A stretch of DNA of 64,000 bases from the NCBI GenBank assembly GCA_018398815.1, contig CM031615.1:47487020-47551019 (forward strand), in the 5' to 3' direction. The notes under the pieces were generated by a model. The model saw nothing but the letters and a program-made list of their open reading frames with translations. It was not told the origin of the DNA and did no database searches. The DNA comes from Conus ventricosus. Lineage: Eukaryota > Mollusca > Gastropoda > Neogastropoda > Conidae. Positions 11,995-25,900 of this stretch are shown here, piece after piece; the first letter of the stretch is position 1, and every line of letters starts with the position of its first letter. A program made the translations under genes and the position numbers.

Positions 11995-12490
11995 ACACAC
12001 ACATGTGCACACACATACCATATATACAGACACAAATACAGACACTTACATAACACACATACATAAAAATAATCCACACATGCATGCGTAAAAGTATGTC
12101 TGCATGACATACAATACACAGAGAATAATAAATCAATATCAAAAAATTAAATCAATCTCTCTCACAACACAACATGTGGCGCACGACGCGTGCGCGCTCA
12201 CACACAAACACACAGAACACACACATGACACAACACACTACACACTCACACACATACACACACACGCCGGCCACCCACACACGACACAAATTATAACCAC
12301 TTCGAAGGAAACAAAAAGTAATTCAATCTCTCTCTCTAACACACACATCCACACACACACACACAACACACATTATCATACAAAAAATTCAATCTCTCTC
12401 TCTTTCTCTCTCTCTCTCTTTCTCCTCTCTCTCTCTCTCTCTAACACACACTCCACACATAACACACACATCCACAATCCATGATTATAT
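11995..12490. repeat. CA/CT microsatellite block (copy A)
   Basis: (CA)n and (CT)n tracts with ACATAC interspersions, the noisy counterpart of 32,719-33,180. It begins exactly where the LINE 5' end stops. Confidence 0.85.
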
Positions 12491-12622
12491 ATACACACAC
12501 TTAACCAAACTGATGTATAACTACACACCATACCCAAACAGCAGTAAGCAGACTTTTTATTTCTCAAACACCATCTCACACTGCACGACACTGCAGGACA
12601 ACACCAACGCCAGTCAACTCAC

Positions 12623-12723
12623 TTGGCATGTCCCAAAGCAGCAGCCAGTGGACAGGGGTCACTCGTCATCTCTGAGAGCGCTGGGTACAGCCCGGCCTTT
12701 GTCCAGCAGCAGTTGCAGACATA
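12623..12723 (-). pseudogene. Ankyrin-repeat exon, noisy copy A
   Basis: This is the counterpart of 33,324-33,423, with the same splice words (GCAG before, GTGAGT after, on the minus strand). The end of the ankyrin motif, LAAALGHAK, is readable, but extra bases break the frame in the middle (near 12,690). It is called broken only in this copy; the copy-B version reads through. Confidence 0.75.
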
Positions 12724-13129
12724 CTGCAAGGCAAGCAGAGCCCTATCATGCATTAAGCTTTCACTACCAGGGGCCTTCAAGACAGTGGAACACCTCTGCC
12801 ACGTTTTAACACATCCCCTGATCCCACTCTTTGGGTTGTGGGTTGGCACACGCACCATTCGGCAGACACACACACACACCCAAAACAAAGAGTTTACTGT
12901 TACCTGGGAGGGAAAAGCAAACTATGGTCCAAACACAGATAGATAGGATAGGTTAATGCCGAACAATTAAGTAGTGAGGGAAAACAAGTCAGGGCAAACA
13001 AATTCTTCTGTCAATAAGCAATGATTATGGCAAAAGACTGAACTTTAAAAAAAAAAAAAAGGGGTGGTGGTGTTTTGAAGGTGAAAAAAATGGGAACATA
13101 CAATAAGAAAATATGTTAAAAATATGAAA

Positions 13130-13290
13130 ACCTTTCAACTAATATCAAGATAAATTAGGGTAATGAGATAGACAATAGATAGATAATACGTACAGATAAA
13201 CAGACTGACAGATAGATAATCAGACAGATAGACAAACAGAAAGATAACAACAACAGATAAACAGATGGACCTAAGACAGACAAATAGTGG
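13130..13290. repeat. (GATA/GACA)n tract, noisy copy A
   Basis: Degenerate GATA/GACA tetranucleotides directly left of the gypsy 5' LTR, matching 33,833-33,975 in copy B. Confidence 0.75.
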
Positions 13291-13457
13291 TGTTATGTGT
13301 AAACGTTTTGACGAAAACAAGGAGCGGCTAGCTCCGGAAGTTAAGGCTCTCTCTCTCTTGAATCATCGAAACAGCATGGCGCCCTGTCTCTTGACTGCAG
13401 TCAAATGAATTGAGTCCTGTTCTGATTTTAATGTCATTGCATGGGATGCACGCAACT
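13291..13457 (+). repeat. Gypsy 5' LTR, copy A
   Basis: Begins TGTTATGTGTAA, ends CGCAAC(A). Followed by a damaged version of the tRNA-type primer site seen at 34,148. Confidence 0.8.
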
Positions 13458-13599
13458 GTGGCAGCGGTGGGATAAGAAGAACTAATTAAAGTCAATTAGG
13501 CCAGCATGGAAATGGGCAGGAGATAATAACCTTTGCAGAATTATAGCTACAGAAACGACTGAGTGGAAAAGAACTTTTTGTTGCAGGACGTGACGTCAA

Positions 13600-13740
13600 C
13601 AATGAACATTACTACCTTGGAGTAGTGTACATGAGCAGTTGGCTACAACTTGATATGTAGCATGGCTGTTGGCTACTAACTTGGAGTATGTAGCATTAGC
13701 TGTGCTACTAACTTGAGAGTGAAGCAAGGTGCTGTTTTTG
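13600..13740 (+). repeat. 34-bp leader tandem repeat, noisy copy A
   Basis: Counterpart of 34,307-34,440; units centred on AACTTG...TAGCAT...GCTGTTGGCTAC. Confidence 0.7.
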
Positions 13741-15677
13741 GTGCAAGCTGCAAACGCTGAAACTGGGACTTGAAACAAGTACAAATTTAAGTGACTTCAC
13801 ATGTCGAACGAAGGTGACCAGGAGGCCGCAGGCACGGACTCGGGTCCAGTTCCGGCATCAAACCCCAAATCCCTCGAGTCCATGCTCCAACCCACAGAAA
13901 ACTGGAAGTTGTTCAAACAGAGATACAAGCCTTATGAACTGCGGCACAACTAGAAAACAGTCTCCAGCATATCCCACAGCCATGCTCACACTCTGTTTGT
14001 CAGACGAATCACTCACGGTGTACAACGGCTTTCACTTTTGAGAACGAAAACCCCACAGGTCGCTCAAATCATGGCCAAATTGACGAAGTCCGCCTTGTTG
14101 GGATGGCAAATCAACGGACATACGAACGCTTTGTGTTTCAACCCAAAGAAAGCATAGAGGTGAAACATACAAACCATTCTACTCGGCAGTCAGAACCTAA
14201 GTAAAGACATTGACTTTTGCAAACTGAAGAGACACCCATGATACGAGACAAGATTGTTCTGGGATTCCATGACTGCAACACACAGACTGAACTGCTGAAG
14301 CTAGGGACCATCACTTGACAAAATGCGTAAACACAATGTCAGCAGCTGAAAACGCTACTCTACAGGGCAAAGCCATAACTCACAGACAATCCCGAGAGGT
14401 CCATAAGATGAAAACAGAAAACCGTACAGAACACCATGATCAGGTAGACTGCAAATTCTGTGGCAGAAGACACCGACTGAAGAAAGAAGAAATCTGCCCA
14501 CCTGTGGCAAGACGTGCTTCCCATGCTCTGGAAAGACCACTTCGGACGACAATGCACCGAAGTCAAAACCTCAAAAAAAAGTGAATCAAGTGGAGCCAAT
14601 AGAAGAAAAACTCCGTCAGACGACCAAGATAGGATGGGGTCAACAGCATAGACCACCACAACAAAGACGTGAAATGCACAATGATAGTTCAAGGACAAAA
14701 GTGGCATGTTACCAAATCGATACAGTTCATCAGTGAATATGATCCCAGCAAAATACCAAGAGACATTGAACCAACAGACACGGTCCCATGAAGATGTGGA
14801 ACACATGCAAAAAGAACAGTTGGTAAAAACCACCGCAAACAACACAAACCCAAAACAAGAAAGTACACAGAGTCCAACTTCATCCGTTTTCGAGGACAAT
14901 CTCACACCCCTGCTCGGAACTGAAAACTTTTCGCAAGAAATGGGGCTGATCATCATCCAGAAAGAAAATTCGTATCAGGTCGACAGACCTGTCAACACCA
15001 GATGAATTCCAAGATTTTGCGACGGCACACTGGGAAAACTACAGGCCTTCAACACCTAGAAGTAGGAACCCGCAGTCAGGCAAACCGGTCAACATGCCAG
15101 ACAACCACACGCAATAGCAAATACGACCTACAGCTCAAGATGAACTGACAGAGGTCGAAAGATGGCGAGATTGTACATCCCCGAACCCATCACCTTGGGT
15201 CAGCCCGATCGGGTCACCAAAAAGAAACAAGCAGTTACCATCTGCATTGACCCCCAGAACACGAACAATGCACTAAGACAAGAACGGTACACAAGGCCTG
15301 TCCTGGAAGAAGTCCCAACCATACCTGAGCAAATCGAAGTTTTCACGAAGGTCGACATGTCCTCATGGTTCGGGCACTGCAGCTCGACGAAGACTCACGC
15401 CTCCAAAACATCAGTCAGACATGTTTTGGACGATACCGTTGGCTTACGACACCCCGTTCGGTACATCATGTCATCAGTAGATCTTCTCAGAGAAACTGGC
15501 TGAAGCTCACAGCGGGACTACCAGGTGTGGCATCCGTCGACCGATGATGCATCATCCAACGGGGACAATATGGAATCACACTACGCCCACTTCTACAAGG
15601 CAGTCCTACAGAGATGCAGAGAAACAAGAAAACATCAAACGTAACGAAGCAAAACTGGACCTGAGTTGGACAACGCA

Positions 15678-15711
15678 AAAAAAGGGGGGGGGTGGGGGGG
15701 GTTAAGGGGGG
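15678..15711. other. G-rich patch in gypsy RT, absent from copy B
   Basis: A-run followed by three 7-9-base G blocks. Copy B (36,360-36,378) has the ordinary coding words there (GTCACATTCATGGGGCATC). Confidence 0.7.
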
Positions 15712-18473
15712 GCATTCCATGGGCATCAATCACGATAAGGACGGGCCTTACAGACTGACCTTGAGAAAAGTGAACGCCATCAAAGACTACCCCTGAACCA
15801 AAACATGGAAGAACTCAGACGATTTTCTGGCTGTTAACTACCTCTCAAGATACCCTGTCACATCTCACGGACGACCTACGAACCACTGCAAAACCACCTC
15901 AAAAAAGATGGTGTGCAGTGACCTGGACTTCATCAACAAGAAGAACGTTCCCAAACAGTGAAGGAAGAAAGAGCGTGAACACCCAACTCTTCCGCCTCTC
16001 AAACAAGATATCACCTGACGCACATCAAGTGACCCAGTGAAAATGGCCTGGATCGGTACAGATGCAGAAAGACAGAACATCGCGTACGCAAGCAGACACT
16101 CGCACTCAACAGAAGAGAAACTACGCCCAGATGGAAAAAGAAAGGCTGCTGTGCTGTTGGGGCTTGCAGAAGTTCCACCACTTCACATATGGACGCCCCG
16201 TGCACGTAGTGACAGACCACAAGCCACTCCTCGTAACAATCACCCCCTGCCCTATCAAAGCCACCGCTGCGACAACAGACAATGCTTCCAGGGCTCAACA
16301 TACGACTCTCCACTGAATACAAACAAGGAACACAGATCCGGTCGCAGACGCCCTTTCACAAGGCACCAGTCTCAGCAGGAAACGAAGCGGAACATGAAGT
16401 TCTCAACTCATTGACACTATCAACCATTCACGCGCCCAACGCCTTGACGAAATATGACCGAAAACAGCTGAAACCTCACACACACAGAGTTGAAAGAAGT
16501 TATCCCCATGAGATGGCACATCCATCAGACTAGGACTGTCCACGTCCCCAGTCACGCCTAACTTTGATACAGAGACAAGCATCCACAGTGCAAGACGGGA
16601 GTCATTCTCAGGGAGAACAGAGTATCAACCACACCAATGAGAGGATCAGAAATGGAAGGCGAAGGTCCACGCTGGACACTATGCATCAACTCAATGCCTA
16701 CGAAGAGCACAAGAACAGCTCATCTTCTGGCCCCCGAATGACAGCTGAAATACAGACACCTTATGAATCAAGTGAGTGTGCACTTCTCAACAGTGTGAAA
16801 CAGACGCCATGCAGAGACACTGACTGCGCATGCACGAGGTACCAGCTCGCCCATGGAAAAATTGGGAACAGACATTTTTACCATCCAATGAAGAAACTAT
16901 CGAACAGGACTACCTACCAGGACCCACTGGCTGAAACGATTGTCACCACAACGGAAACACCACTATTATCGCGCCCCGCATGAGCATTTCCAGACACATT
17001 GTCAGTGACAATGGACCACAGTTTCTCGTCACAACAGTTCAGTACTGTTTCTCCCGCAACGGGGCTATCAACCACAGATGTCCAGCACCCTGGTCACAGA
17101 CAGAGCAAACGGGGCCTGCTGAAGCAGTCCGTGAAAGTGGCCAAGAACAATGAGCAGAAGTGTCATACGGGCAAAAGAAAGCCTCTTACCTCGGGCTACT
17201 GAACGTGGAAAATACGCCGGAAGAGGGAATGACATTCAAGTCCAAACCCAGCGCTTATGGCCAGACGTACTAAGACAGTGCTCCCACCACCAGTCAAACT
17301 GATACAACCCACCGCCGCAGACTATCATCAAACAAGAAACACACCGCCTATTGAAAACAAACGTCAAAGCAACATGGAAAAGTTTCTGTCACCGGGAAAG
17401 GAACCTCCGCCGCTATCTAGGTGACGGCAGTCCAACTACAATCCATCGACAAGTCATCCACAAACCTGGAAAAGTGGTGTTGTCATCACCAGGCAGAAAC
17501 GAGCAGGACATATGCATGTGCATACCCAAGACGGGAAGGGTATACCGTGCGCAACGGCTCTTGCCCTACGCTCAGGTGCCCCACCCCACTCAAACGCCCC
17601 CCAGACCCACAAAAGTGAGCCCCACACTACTCCCAAGCTACCCATTCCTACGCCATGTGTCCGAATAATGAAGGCCCACAAGCGCGTGGCCATCGCGCAG
17701 AGAGGGCAGCCAGCCAAGGGAGTCCTATCCACCAGGAACCGAGCACGACGCTCTTCGCAGAGCTCCCGGGCCCAGCTTATCTGATGTGACTTGGCAACAT
17801 CCAGCTCCCGGCCGCCACAGGCTCCACCCCTCACCCATCCGGTCCAACCACAGGGCCCCAGCCAGCCGGACCAACCTGGTCCCCTCTCACCTGACCAGCT
17901 ATAGACCACCAGATCAGGCAGATCTGTGACAGCCCAAGAACCATACTTGAAATTTATAAACAAATTACAATAGAATGAACATGAACAGCCCGGGCCCACC
18001 AATTAACATTTTTTTTCTTCATATGGATTTATAATCTAAAAACAAGAGACTTTGTTGAAGCATTTATAAAACTAATCAAAATATCTGTTTCCAATTGTTG
18101 GTGATTCAATTTATTATTCTATAAGATTTTTTTTCTTTTTTCTGCGTTTCACGGGAAATTACCCAAATAAGATTTCAACATTTTGTTAAACATGATTATC
18201 AGAATGAGTTATAGCGATTGCTAACCTTGCCCGGTTTGGCCGCATTACATAACAGTAAAGGTAAAGGATAAAATATATTTGTTTATTATTAAATTAGTAT
18301 TTGTTAATCCCCGTTTTCAATTTGAAGAATCAGTGTAACGTGTTAAATTGTTCCCAGAAAACTAAAAGGGGGAAATGTTACTAAAATTAGTATTTGTTAA
18401 AATGCGCTGTTTTCAATTTGATGATTCAGTTAACGTTGTTAATATTGATCCAGAAACCCTAAAAGGGGGAAGA

Positions 18474-18641
18474 TGTTACATGAAATGGTTTTGTACAAAC
18501 AAGGAGTCGGCTAGCTCCGGAAGTTAGCGGTCTCTCTCTCTTGCATACATCGTAACGAGCATGGCGCGCCTGTCTCCCGACTGGCTGTTCAAAATGAAGT
18601 GAAGTCGTTCTGATTTTATCATGCATGGGATGCACGCAACA
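18474..18641 (+). repeat. Gypsy 3' LTR, copy A
   Basis: Begins TGTTACATG after a purine tract and ends CGCAACA. It matches 39,056-39,221 with small indels. Confidence 0.8.
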
Positions 18642-19019
18642 CGTAGTAAACTCCATATTCTCTGGAAAGTGTCTGAAGAGGTCTAGTGTTTAAACACACA
18701 TGAATAGAATCTCTGTATGTTATATTCAGAAAACACCGAGGGGAATGCGAAGAGGCTGGTTCCTAGTCTCCTCTTCAAAGTAGCGACTTGGCATTCAGGA
18801 AGAAGGTTCGAGGTAATAATGTGAATATGCCAACATTATAGACTCTGTATTAAACAATAACACAAAGACTTGTGAGTTCTATTTTCTAGTCCATTGCTAA
18901 TGCAACAGTATATGAAGTATCTGAATCAAAGACAGGCAGGATAAATGTAAAGAGCGAATGTTATAGGAACCGAAACATGTGCACCCCCCCCACCCACAAA
19001 CCAGAAAACAACATCAGAG

Positions 19020-19068
19020 ATAAGATAATGTTGCTATAAGCCCAGCCGGACCGCAAAGGGCCCCAATC
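19020..19068 (-). mobile_element. LINE 3'-tail micro-insertion, copy A
   Basis: Noisy version of 39,600-39,645: (GATAA) tail, GTTGCTATAAGCCCAGCCGG, then GCAAAGGGCC, bracketed by AACA(A)CATCAGAG-type words. Confidence 0.75.
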
Positions 19069-19323
19069 AAACAACAATCAGAGATGGTGATAACAAGACC
19101 CTCTGAATTATAAGCGTGTTTTGTTCCGGGAATGAATCATTCTTTTTGGCTGATGAATTCTACACAGAGGTCAATAACACCCTGGTTGCAGCAAAAGTGA
19201 TTAACTAGCTGATCCATCACTCCTCTGCACCCGCCAACAACGCACTGGCCTGCAACCTCTGTTTACAACGATGAAACTCATGTGGGAAGAACCCAGCACT
19301 TACTTTCTCTACTCAGCACTTAC

Positions 19324-19637
19324 TTGTCTCTATCTTGTTTCCACACACAGTGCACAGGTTGTTCCGTCTTTTCAAAGGGCAAGGTTGACATCAATCACGT
19401 CGTGGTCCCAGAATCATCATCCGGTAAGCAACCAAGGTCCCGCAGGCGGCCATTTTATGTACAGCAGAGTTTCTGAACATCGATGGAGCGTGTGATGAGT
19501 CGATGATGGGAGAGTAGGAACAGGGGGAGTAGAGGATGGTTAGGAGGACTGGATGGAGAAGCGAGGAAGGGGGAGGGGAGAGAGAGGAGGAGAGGGGGAA
19601 CTCTAGACCCAGGTGAATCACGCGCACATGGCTTCCC
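19324..19637 (-). pseudogene. Ser/Pro-rich plus ankyrin exon, noisy copy A
   Basis: Counterpart of 39,898-40,212. NSAVHKMAACG is readable near 19,440-19,475, and the serine/proline-rich region lies upstream. Several indels break the frame before the ankyrin helix, so it is not translatable in this copy. Confidence 0.75.
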
Positions 19638-21627
19638 CTGAAACACACGGAAAAAACGTCCTCTTCAGCATGGAGTTTGTGACGTCAAACAGAAATGAGA
19701 ATAAAACATAAAAGAAAAACGCTAAAAGATCGAACACGATATATCAACCACATTCCCAGAACTGTTCCAGCAAATCAGGTAATTTGGAACTTAGGTTAGC
19801 CAGCCTGAAGAGTAACCCAGATGAACTGCACCCAGACTTCTTTTGAATTTCAATCCGTCCTCTCCTGTGTACAAGCAAAAATGAAACAGCCAGCAACCAA
19901 CACAACAGGTTAGCTCTTGATTTTCACTTCCCCCCCCAGCTTCAGCAGACCTTGGTTGAATTCCAGGTCACTCAAGCAACATCTCCTTCACTTCGCACCC
20001 ATAACTGAGTCACGCATGAAAGATTTTAAAACATGGGACAGACAACTACGGTAACCTTCATACAGACTCGTCGAAGGACAACTTTCTTGCACCTCATAAT
20101 CGCAGGCATAAACAACCTTTCACCATCAATAACGTGCGGCGATGATGACGCTCCAGTCAGTCAACATTGAGAGGGAGGGTCGCTTGTGTGTGAGGAAATG
20201 CGACCTTCCCTGCAAGCACATCAGGCGCCCGCAGAGGCCGCGAAAGCGCATGGAGTTCAGCCCAGGTAGTGCCCTGATTCACCCTGATTCCTCTCCACCT
20301 TATAGCTATGGCTTGGTTCTTCACGAAAGTCGGAGAGCCCTGAGGCACAACGGTCTCTCCGGACTGGTCTGCGAAGGCCACTACCGTTCGAAGTCGCATT
20401 TAGTCCATGTTGCAGCTCCTGAGCTTTGGGCCCTTTGGTGTTCTTGTACTCATATTTGTCTACCTTGTCATGCTTGATTTCAAAGCTGGCCAAGGGAGCA
20501 TTTTGAGATTATGACCCGTCAGGGCAAAACAAACTTGCGCGTTCATTTTTTCATTTCTTTTTTTTCACAAGTATGGGGAACTTCTCTGACCATTGCAGCT
20601 TTTTTTGGCCGACATTTGTATCAGATTTTGGTCAATAGCATTTACCTGAACTGAATATCCAGTCTTTTAAATCCTGTAACAGAAAAGAGGAGTGACATAG
20701 GGGTATGGAAGATCCAGCTTAATGAACTCATAAAAACTGTTTTATTTCTTGTCTCCAAGAATCACAGTTTTCCATCCACCAAGAAAATGTAATTTGAGGG
20801 AAATCAATTATTACCACTGTTTCCCTGAGAAAAAAACAAACCAACAACATATATTATCCACAAGGCCAACAAGAGAAAAGAGTAATTGTCCCCTATTTTC
20901 TTCTGAACTAAAAACAGTAACAGTCCCATATTAAGAAATGGGCAAGTAATATTAAAATTCTTTTGTACAGCAATACCAGTACTGGTTTCTTCAAGAATTT
21001 TTTTTCTTTCAACAAGTTATGTTTGGGCTTATGAACGGCAAAATGTTCCCATTAGTTGTGTTACCAGACCCTCCACAACAAATGAACAAACAAATTGGCA
21101 AAACAGAACCAACATATTTTTGACCATGAGTCGTCCTACATGCAAGACAAAACAGACAACATATACAAAAAAAAACAAAAAAACCAGCAGAGTAATTTAT
21201 GTCTATGCTTTCAAACAACGTTCAGGAGATGATGGGGAAGCAATTCTCTGTTATCAAGCCGTCTTCTATCATGCTGACAGTCCAGTAAACCACTTTTTAC
21301 TCTCTCCGTAAATTCCATAAATTCAGAATCCAATGTATCCGACGTGCAAACGCACTTTGTGTTTCATATTCACGTCCTTACTTAGAGCTGCCTGAAAACA
21401 ACTCCATGGTGCAGCAAGATTACTGGTCCCATCTAAACGCAGAACTACGTCATAAAACAGTTTTTCTTTATCTGGTTTGGTATTCTAGTAAATTTTAAAA
21501 TCAATCTAAGTTTTGTTTCACGTTTCCCCTCTCGAGATCCAGCGCTGTAATTTATAAAGAGCTCTGCAATAGATGTCTGACAGTTTTCATCACAAGTTTT
21601 GATTTCTTGCAACACTATAAATTTTAG
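19638..21627. other. Noisy intron-like sequence, copy A
   Basis: Matches 40,213-42,150 of copy B. It includes the noisy version of the possible exon at 40,740-41,060 (20,150-20,490). No other gene was seen. Confidence 0.6.
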
Positions 21628-22060
21628 TAGTCAAGTAGTCCCGTCAGGAGCGCGAAGACGACGGTCTGTGTAATCAGCGATGACAATGACAGCACATGAG
21701 AGCTCTGGCAAGGCCGAAGCTGAAGCACACAGGCGCCCACAGATGACACATCCGATGGTCGGAGTTGTGACTGTGGAAGAACGGGGCCCTGCTCTGTCCC
21801 TTGCAGCAGCAAGACGCAGTTCTTTGTCCTCTTCAAAGTCAACTGTTGTTTGAGAGGTGAGGGACCCTCCCAAGATGAACTGTCAGCAGCAAGGGTTTCC
21901 CAGCTCACGAGGCTGGATGCCGCAACCAACTGAGATTACTCTTCAGGGTGTCGTGTATCTCAGTTTGGGCCTTCCACTGTCTGTTGAGCTTTCCCGGAGC
22001 TCACCCTACATCAGTGTCTGGGGAATGCGGCTGTCCATCCATTCTGATGACTATAACAGT
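21628..22060 (-). pseudogene. RTE-type LINE 3' fragment, noisy copy A
   Basis: Same fragment as 42,150-42,575. A C2H2-like C-terminus (CVICGR.CAS) is recognisable on the minus strand near 21,720-21,750, in a frame different from the upstream part. Confidence 0.7.
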
Positions 22061-22847
22061 ACGCACTAAAATGGCTACAGATTCACAAAAGGTGCGTTTT
22101 TTCAAGAGTTTGGTTTGTTCCTGTCTTTTTTTTTTTTCACAGCATACTTGTTCTTTCTTTATTTCGCCCCTTTTTTTGTGAGGAGGGGAGAGGTGGAGTG
22201 GAAGGAGATTGGGAGGAGTGGTGAAGGGATCGGGTGAAAAATTAGTAGGCAGTGTTGGGACAAATGTTTGTGCCTGGGGGAGGGGGGGGGGGGGGGGGGG
22301 GGGAGCATGCGAAGATGGGTATAGTTAATTTGCTTGTGTGCTTTTGTTCTTCTTCTCCTTTCTTCGTCTCCTTGTGCTGTTTGTGATCTGCCATTAGTCA
22401 TTTCTACTTCCTTTCTTCATGCCATGCCATGTGGCTCTACTCTTGCTATACACAGACACTTCTACACCCACGTTCATTGTGCCGCTTCCATAAGCCAAAA
22501 ATCTTGTCAGGCTATGCAGTTCAATGCCTTTAACATGATTCCAGTGGCTGCAAAGTAAAAAAGAGCACACAAAAAAAAAAAAAAACACGAACTGGCTCTA
22601 ATAGCAGATCAAAAGCACTCACAAAAAGGTACCTGTGTTGGGTGCACCTCCTGCCCATGGGGGGCTCAGCATGTGTGTGGTGCCTGCATGCCATGCATGT
22701 GTGTGTGAGGTGTGTGTAAGTGGCAAAGATGTAAGTGTGAACAGTGTGCACTGCTCGTGTTACAGTGTTTCTGGGTGTCCTTTATAAATGTAGGTGTGTC
22801 TAGTACACACCAAAAATAAAGAAAGAAATGAATAAATCAATAAATAA

Positions 22848-22900
22848 GATAAATAATGTCTGCTTATAGCCAGCCGACCGCAAGGGCCCACACAGGGCTG
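22848..22900 (-). mobile_element. LINE 3'-tail micro-insertion, copy A
   Basis: Noisy version of 43,336-43,390 between two copies of AAATCAATA(AATAA). Confidence 0.75.
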
Positions 22901-25900
22901 AAAATCAATACATAAAATGTTAAAAAACAGAACATTATTTAGTGAGACAATCCATTAGAGTTACATCTGGAGGCAAGCTGATCCAATAACTGAATCACTC
23001 CTCACAATGCGCCTTGGCTTAAGGGCTGTGTCCGGCTAATTGACAGAGGCTAAACCCAAGGCTACATCAAAATGATGTTATGCGCTGCATAGTTATGCGG
23101 GGATTGTCTACAGTGTGATAAGCTCCTCGCATAACCTATCAGTCCACCAACTTTGCCCCCGAAGTCAGAGTGTGGCCTGCCTCATGATGGCAGGGTAATC
23201 AAAACGGTCCCATGAATAAATACACGTAATGATTCTCATCCCCAGCTGATGCCTTTGGTACCATTGTGGTTCCAAGTACTTCGACTATTTTGATGAGCCC
23301 TGAAGTCTTTTAGCCATGTTACGACAAAAACAACAAACTCCCAAACATCCTTGTGTTCAGGTCAGGCCCCTGCTGTTTACTCTGAACGAGGCCGCAACAG
23401 ATTCCAGACCAAAGAAAACAAAGTGAAAGCTGACCTGTGAGAATGCACACTGCCACACAAAACATATACACATTTCCTGAACTGGTTTCTGTCCAGAACT
23501 GGGGCTGTCTGATAGCTCGCTTGAAAGTGAGTCACGCAGGCGAAATAAAAACAAACTAAAAAGTAAAATACTGATCTGCCAGGGAAAGAGATAAAGAAAT
23601 ACAATTCATTTTGTACATTTGTTTCTTATTTGTTCCATGGAAACCGTAATTTACTTACTCTCAAGTTGGGTCTTCTAAAAACCTTTTGTAGCCCGACTGT
23701 TTCTGAGGAGAAAGCTTTCCAGAAAATCTGTACAATCTACGGAGATCATGAGGGCAACTGGTGTGAGGACTTGTATTCCATGAAGAAATCTTTTAACCAT
23801 AGACCGCAAGAGTATAAAAAGAGTCCAGAAAATGTCAAAAAAAAACCAAGAACCATCTAATATATTTCTGCCAGCAGAATCTGGTCTTTGCTGTGCAAGC
23901 TTTCAGTTTGCTGTGGAAAGTTGCTCCATCATACATAAAATTGCATTTCCATCTTGTAGCAAGAGTGTTTTTAAGTAGGATGCTGGGTAATGCCTCCCGT
24001 TCGTCTTTGTCATGCTGGTCTTGCCGGAGCAGGCTCTCCTTGGCTCCCCGATCATTTTTGTCGCGTCAGACAATCAGCAAAGCCCCAGAGGTACGACTTT
24101 TCCTTTTCCTACATGCAGAGAGCTAGAGCAGTAACTTTTCCTCAAATGCCGCATGACCGATGTATCTACTGCAACCTGCAGGTTTGTTTGGCCAGTTACG
24201 GAATTGTTCGGCAGTTATGGACAGTGCTTTCTTCTCCCGAGTCCCATCCTGCACCTACAGTTCTCTTTTTCTTTTCTTTCCTTTCGAATACTCGTTCTGT
24301 CCAGACCATTGTTATTCTTGTCATATAGTGGGATCCTCCGAACAACTTTGCATACAATTATTGTTAAAACAAACAAACTAATGGGTCTTGTAAACAGGAT
24401 GCCTGAAGGGAGGTAAACCTGAACAGACCAAGATCATATATATTATGTTGCAGGGGGGGGGGTGGGGGGGCCCTTTAAAAGAAGGATGTCATCTTTTGGA
24501 ACAGATCTTTATTTTTATTTAGAGATTTTCCAAGTCTAGACTCTTTCCCTCCCAATCAACACTTGGGTCCCCATCAAACACTGGACATCTTTCCTACCAT
24601 CTTTCTACATAGGTTCCTACTGCAGTTTGGTTTTCCAGATACTTTTTTTTTCTTGAATATCTTTAAGAAAAAAAGTTGTTCCTTGGAGATGCTGTGGCCA
24701 ATCCCCTTTCCACAGTGTATTTCTCCTCTTCACACAAGCAAAGAAGCCCGACTTATGAACTATGACAAGAAGAGAAAGAGAACATGACCGTGGTGGGGGA
24801 GGAATGTAAGGCGCATGAAGCAGACAGAAACAAAAACAACTGGCCAATGCTGGTAGACCACCGGTTTTCCCTAATTGCAAATTAACATATTTGGCAGCTT
24901 CAAATAATATAATTTCAATAAAGTTTCCATATGATTTCACATTAAAACCTGGCTGAAAAAAAAAAACTAGGGGGTGGGGTGGCATTCCAATGATCTAAGA
25001 GTGTAAGAAGAATGATCTGAAGAGGCCAAAAACAAGTTATAAAAAAATAAAATGGTGACATTCAGCTGGAAAAAAAAAAAGGAGGCAGATTCAACAAGGG
25101 GCAAAAACAGAAATCAGCAAAAAGAGGACCATTGGCATGCATGCTGTCACTGGAGACTGGCGTTCACAGAGTTCCAACTGTAAGGCCCTGTTGTCCGCCA
25201 CAGCTTACAGCTGAGCTTTAAGAAAAAACAATAGTGACTTGAACTGCCTGCATTGAATCATGTTTTGGCTTTTAATTTTTTTTATTTTTTTTTTTTTTCT
25301 CCTTTTCTTCTTTTATCTATGGCAGTGTACAAGTGTCCTCGCAATTTCACTCGAGTCTAGTTCTGTTGCTTTATCACAAAGATATCAAGGTAGATGATGA
25401 CCAAGCCATGATCGCCTCTACCAAGTTATGGTTCTTCTTGCATCTCCTGGTTTGTATGTAGTTTTGTCTGTCAGCGAAGTCATGTCAAAACCACTGGAGC
25501 CCAGACTTGATGGAAAGATGAAATGTGGACCCCTGACAGAACTAAAAGAGAGTGCTGATCCAATTCGTGGTGTGGGATCAGTTTACAAAGGCGATCCTGG
25601 ACTGCTTCAACGCCAGCATTAATTTCACAATTGTTCCCACTGAGCACCGAACACGGCGAAGTTACCATTACAAATTCTTAACTGTCCTATAAGTAAAGTA
25701 AATTTTCATTGCAAGAAAACTTCCTTAGTAGTATGAAAAAAGCACATTTCAATTTTTTTTTTTTTTTTCGTTACAACAACAAGAGAAGTAACTTGATTTT
25801 AAAATCCTTGCCAATTAATTTTCCCCTAACTAACTCACACACACACACCAAAATAAATGCAGTACTGGAAAGATGAATTAGTTTGGATCTGTTCTACCAC

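Larger units (their letters stand above)
13291..18641 (+). mobile_element. Ty3/gypsy LTR retrotransposon, noisy copy A
   Basis: Same element as 33,982-39,221: LTR 13,291-13,457, gag from about 13,801, protease and RT from about 14,700, integrase to about 17,200, a proline-rich C-terminus and LTR 18,474-18,641. Every domain is frameshifted many times. It shares with copy B the loss of a block between the first two integrase catalytic aspartates. That shows both are versions of one locus rather than two insertions. A G-rich patch at 15,678-15,711 is not in copy B. Confidence 0.9.

Noticed and set aside
17454..18002. 182-codon minus-strand frame with Trp/Gly richness
   Set aside because: It is the antisense of the Pro-rich gypsy pol C-terminus.
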